From assembly GCA_021159825.1 (NCBI GenBank), contig JAGHDR010000041.1, positions 1 through 6,300 on the forward strand: a DNA stretch of 6,300 bases, given 5' to 3'. A program made the position numbers and the translations under genes. This stretch comes from Deltaproteobacteria bacterium (lineage in GTDB: Bacteria; Desulfobacterota; DSM-4660; Desulfatiglandales; Desulfatiglandaceae). A model generated the notes under the pieces. That model saw only the letters and a list, made by a program, of their open reading frames with translations. It made no database searches and had not been told where the DNA came from. Below, one piece after another: positions 5,110-6,300 of the stretch (position 1 is the stretch's first letter; every line of letters starts with the position of its first letter).

Positions 5110-6219
5110 TTAAACTTTCATTTTAGGACCTTGCATAAAACCCAGGTTTTTCAGTTCATCATCGTATTGGGGAATCATGTAATCCCAGAAAAAACGTTTC
5201 ATTTCAAGGGAAAGTTTTTCAATTTTTCCTTCCGAACCGGAAGTCCCTAAGAGTACACCGGCCAGTTCCTCAACCAGTTCCTCCTGATTTTTGTAAAGAA
5301 AATCCTTGTGAAAGGATTCGGGAATAATCTCGGGATAGGATAACCGTTGGGGCAGTAACGGGATACAGCCGGCACTGATTGCTTCTACCATTGAAATTCC
5401 GAAATTTTCCTGCCAGGCAGTACTGACAACCACCGTCCCTTCTTTCAACCACCCTTCGTAGGCAAGTCTTGATGGCTCATAGCCATAACGGACAATCCTT
5501 TTTCCATATCGTTTTCGGGCGGCAGTGAAGTCTTTCGGGCAATTTTGAAAATTCTCTCCCAGGAGGGCCAATCGAAAATCGATACCCCGCTTTATCATTT
5601 CATCCAGGGCCAGAAAAAAGTCTTTGGGATTCTTGTCAAACTCCCAACGGTGATTCCAAATAATCAAAGGCGGTTTTGATCGAAACGGGGGCGCATCATT
5701 GTTCAAGCCTTCAACACCACAACCGGGATGCAGCACCCCGGCCCGGGAACGGATGTCATCCACCACCCAGGTCGGCCTGAAATCGGGCATCATTTTCAAA
5801 AATCCGGGGAGTTTTGAAAAAAAGGCGTCAAAATGGGTTTGTGAGTTAAACAAGATACGCTTTGCAGCAAGTGCCGTAGTCATGTCAGTGAATCCAAAAT
5901 GGACATCCATGGCCTCCCCGGGCGCCAGGGGGTAGGTGATCTGGCTTTCATGAAAATAAACAAGCGCCGGAGGACAACTTGTCCCCGCAAGGACCCGAAA
6001 ATCAGAGAGGCTCATCAGATCACTGGTGATCAGACCATCATAATCTTCCAGTGGAGGACTATTTTTCAAGAAATAGAGCGCCGCCCCCCGCATACGCCAC
6101 TTCCAGAAACGGGCGGGCAAAGTCACCAGATCAATCTGATAACGCGAGTGCTGCAACAACCCTTCTGCAAAATATCGATGAGACCCGCCAAAAAAGGGCT
6201 CCAGAAAAAGAAATTTCAC
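5110..6219 (-). CDS. DUF3524/GT4 glycosyltransferase, tRNA-queuosine alpha-mannosyltransferase-like
   Basis: A 369-residue two-domain GT-B glycosyltransferase. The N-terminal half matches the DUF3524 domain known from animal GTDC1, now called QTMAN, which transfers mannose from GDP-mannose to queuosine-34 of tRNA-Asp. Hallmarks are the opening LEPFFGGSHRYFAEGL (7-22), TLPARFWKWRMRGAAL (33-48), YFHESQITYP (88-97), HFGFTD (107-112) and FNSQTHFDAF (124-133). The C-terminal Rossmann domain has WNHRWEFDKNP (188-198) and the GT4 EX7E motif, Glu271 to Glu279, in ENFGISMVEAISAGCIPLLP, which contacts the sugar nucleotide. The start is GTG at 6219, preceded by AAAGG at suitable spacing and giving the family's exact N-terminus. 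No signal peptide is seen, so it is cytoplasmic. Family membership is strong. That a bacterial member modifies queuosine is inference: no queuosine-synthesis gene is in the window, and another sugar acceptor is possible. Confidence 0.88.
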   Translation of the reverse strand: MKFLFLEPFFGGSHRYFAEGLLQHSRYQIDLVTLPARFWKWRMRGAALYFLKNSPPLEDYDGLITSDLMSLSDFRVLAGTSCPPALVYFHESQITYPLAPGEAMDVHFGFTDMTTALAAKRILFNSQTHFDAFFSKLPGFLKMMPDFRPTWVVDDIRSRAGVLHPGCGVEGLNNDAPPFRSKPPLIIWNHRWEFDKNPKDFFLALDEMIKRGIDFRLALLGENFQNCPKDFTAARKRYGKRIVRYGYEPSRLAYEGWLKEGTVVVSTAWQENFGISMVEAISAGCIPLLPQRLSYPEIIPESFHKDFLYKNQEELVEELAGVLLGTSGSEGKIEKLSLEMKRFFWDYMIPQYDDELKNLGFMQGPKMKV

Positions 6220-6238
6220 GTTCTACCTTTCTTCCTGA

Positions 6239-6300
6239 TCATGGTTGTGATAATTTTACCAACCGTTTCAAGTGTTCACAGGGAGCAGTTGTCAGAGGCA
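6239..6300 (-). CDS. Possible C-terminal end of an upstream (-) gene
   Basis: Read from the right edge on the (-) strand, one frame stays open for 19 residues (…TAPCEHLKRLVKLSQP) and stops with TGA at 6241-6239, 19 bases before the GTG start of the glycosyltransferase. The spacing would suit an operon partner. The stretch is too short to identify, and open frames of this size occur by chance. A (+) frame starting at ATG 6241 is also open to the edge but has no ribosome site. Confidence 0.35.
   Translation of the reverse strand, partial: PLTTAPCEHLKRLVKLSQP

Noticed and set aside
6241..6300. (+) frame starting at ATG 6241 and open to the right edge
   Set aside because: No Shine-Dalgarno sequence precedes it (the upstream bases are pyrimidine-rich) and 20 open codons are uninformative.

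Overview
The window is chromosomal DNA of a mesophilic-looking bacterium with intermediate GC content, most plausibly a Gram-negative from Desulfobacterota (the former Deltaproteobacteria) or a relative. This assignment is inference from the gene mix: an ArsR regulator with a CPKC mini-thioredoxin, a CusRS-like two-component pair, and a bacterial DUF3524/QTMAN-type glycosyltransferase. No rRNA, tRNA, CRISPR array or insertion sequence was seen.

Layout. Two short (+) genes face a long block of (-) genes. Positions 2-112 are the tail of an unidentified (+) protein. A regulatory region of about 230 bp follows, with a strong sigma70-type promoter and several inverted repeats. It drives arsR (340-684, three-Cys metalloid/metal-sensing repressor) and a 77-residue thioredoxin-fold protein (765-998). 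A near-ideal ribosome binding site comes next, but the reading frame after it stops after 20 codons, and a nearby fragment resembles a CYCF iron-sulfur motif. The region 999-1201 therefore looks like the remains of one or two genes, or holds unusual micro-ORFs.

On the (-) strand, read from high to low coordinates: the possible tail of an unknown gene (6300-6239), a glycosyltransferase resembling tRNA-queuosine alpha-mannosyltransferase (6219-5110), peptidase T (4994-3744), a cold shock protein with its own promoter-like sequence, leader and terminator (3536-3336), and an OmpR-type response regulator (3245-2574) overlapping its sensor kinase (2593-1202). The kinase gene converges on the arsR cluster.

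How the genes work together. ArsR plus thioredoxin is a small stress-responsive unit, normally found with a permease or other detoxification gene that is absent here. The response regulator and kinase form one translationally coupled unit, and the only sequence between it and csp is the csp terminator. The csp, peptidase and glycosyltransferase genes look like independent housekeeping or RNA-modification functions. The best candidates for something new are the broken or micro-gene region after the thioredoxin, the bacterial QTMAN homologue, the inverted repeats before arsR, and the terminator placed directly before the two-component genes.
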